This document shows, in pieces, positions 14,531 through 15,314 of a DNA stretch of 15,314 nucleotides. The position numbers and the translations under genes are program-made. The DNA is from an uncultured Clostridia bacterium. Its GTDB lineage: Bacteria > Bacillota > Clostridia > Christensenellales > UBA1242. The stretch is taken from NCBI GenBank assembly GCA_937911885.1, contig CALDPW010000093.1, positions 1-15,314 of the forward strand. The letters run 5' to 3'. The notes under the pieces were generated by a model, which was not told where the DNA came from, searched no databases, and was given only the letters and a program-made list of their open reading frames with translations. Every line of letters begins with the position of its first letter. The stretch's first letter is position 1.

Positions 14531-15314
14531 TTAATTTTGTTCAACAGCAATAAGTTTTAAATCAATGCGTCCTTTATCATCAATTTTAATAACTTCTACT
14601 TCAACTTTGTCGCCAACTTTAACAACATCTTCAACTTTTTCAACGCGTTTTGAACTTAGTTTTGAAATGTGAATCATGCCATCTTTGTTATAAGCAAAGT
14701 TTACAAAAGCGCCAAATTGCATAATTTTTTGAACTGTTGCTGAATATATTTTTCCAACTTGAACATCTTCGGCAATTCCTAAAATGATTGCTTTAGCTTT
14801 ATCGTTCATAGCTGCATCAACTCCAGCAACACAAACTCTGCCATCATCTTCAATATCAATTTTTACACCAGTTTCTTCAATGATTTTGTTAATCACTTTT
14901 CCACCGCTACCAATAACGTCTTTAATCTTATCTGGATTAATGGTAAATGTAATAATTTTTGGAGCGTATGGGCTAAGTTCTTTTCTTGGTTCTTTAATTG
15001 CTTCTAACATTTTGTTTAAGATAAATAATCTACCAACTCTTGCTTGTTCAAGTGCTGTTCTTAAAATGTTTTCATCAATTCCTTTAATTTTAATGTCCAT
15101 TTGAATAGCTGTAATACCTTTTTCGGTTCCAGCAACTTTAAAGTCCATATCGCCAAGGAAATCTTCTAATCCTTGAATATCTGTTAGAACTGCAACTTTG
15201 CCACTAGCCTCGTCTTTGATAAGTCCCATAGCACAACCAGCAACAGGAGCTTTGATAGGAACACCTGCATCCATAAGAGCTAATGTACTACCACAAACAC
15301 TTGCTTGTGATGTA
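14531..15314 (-). CDS. pnp: polyribonucleotide nucleotidyltransferase (PNPase), C-terminal part, cut by window edge
   Basis: PNPase degrades RNA 3' to 5' by phosphorolysis and can also add tails; it forms a trimer. The window holds 261 complete codons of the C-terminal part. Reading in from the edge gives TSQASVCGSTLALMDAGVP, which continues the conserved second PH domain. The Met at 15274 is therefore internal and not the start. Next come GCAMGLIKDE and the catalytic-core segment DIQGLEDFLGDMDFKVAGT with its conserved aspartates. A KH domain follows (PDKIKDVIGSGGKVINKI, GxxG loop as GSGG), and then an S1 domain (VGKIYSATVQKIMQFGAFV ... MIHISKLS). The protein ends IDLKLIAVEQN with almost no tail after the S1 domain, shorter than many PNPases (about 700 residues). 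It is closed by its own terminator. Confidence 0.97.
   Translation of the reverse strand, partial: TSQASVCGSTLALMDAGVPIKAPVAGCAMGLIKDEASGKVAVLTDIQGLEDFLGDMDFKVAGTEKGITAIQMDIKIKGIDENILRTALEQARVGRLFILNKMLEAIKEPRKELSPYAPKIITFTINPDKIKDVIGSGGKVINKIIEETGVKIDIEDDGRVCVAGVDAAMNDKAKAIILGIAEDVQVGKIYSATVQKIMQFGAFVNFAYNKDGMIHISKLSSKRVEKVEDVVKVGDKVEVEVIKIDDKGRIDLKLIAVEQN

Noticed and set aside
14784..15104. A 106-codon plus-strand open frame opposite pnp
   Set aside because: It is fully antisense to the well-conserved KH region of PNPase and has no start signals; it is a shadow of the real gene.
14531..15274. pnp starting at the Met at 15274
   Set aside because: The frame stays open to the window edge and the upstream residues (TSQASVCGSTLAL) match conserved PNPase, so this Met is internal and the gene is cut by the edge.

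Overview
This window is a chromosomal housekeeping segment from a low-GC Gram-positive bacterium (Bacillota). Three things point there: the strong A/T bias by eye, the Shine-Dalgarno and sigma-A-type promoter signals, and a gene order (reading the minus strand) of pnp, YlxY-like deacetylase, ftsK/spoIIIE, rimO, pgsA, cinA, recA, miaB, mutS, which is familiar from Clostridia and their relatives. The code looks standard (tryptophan is TGG, and genes end in TAA). The YlxY-like protein and the SpoIIIE-type DNA translocase would fit a spore-former or a descendant of one, but neither proves it. I cannot name a genus.

Layout, right to left along the minus strand. (1) 15314-14531 is the C-terminal part of pnp, closed by a hairpin terminator. 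(2) 14409-12786 holds an uncharacterised membrane protein with a duplicated DUF3592-like domain and a zinc ribbon, then a YlxY-like polysaccharide deacetylase-family protein. The pair has a promoter in front and a terminator behind. (3) 12660-7776 is an ftsK-rimO-pgsA operon with a 6 bp gap and then a 17 bp overlap between genes, its own promoter and a strong terminator. (4) 7677-5414 is cinA-recA. cinA has its own promoter, and recA has a second one, overlapping the cinA stop codon, with a LexA-type SOS box just downstream of the -10. (5) On the plus strand, 3047-5362 is a complete class A penicillin-binding protein, convergent with recA and sharing a bidirectional terminator with it. (6) 2892-1 is miaB-mutS, coupled by a TAATG stop/start overlap and driven by a near-consensus promoter. 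mutS runs off the left edge.

The genes cover RNA turnover and modification (pnp, miaB, rimO), DNA repair and recombination (recA, mutS), chromosome segregation (ftsK), phospholipid synthesis (pgsA) and cell-wall synthesis (PBP, deacetylase-like). There is no intergenic stretch over 300 bases, and I see no RNA genes, CRISPR arrays, insertion sequences or phage remnants.

I did not find a new multi-gene system. The points most worth a second look are: the SOS box at recA; a CinA in which signature motifs of both domains are changed; the PBP gene sitting where Firmicutes often carry rny; the DUF3592/zinc-ribbon protein; an asparagine-rich linker in FtsK; and a single in-frame stop codon separating ftsK from rimO.
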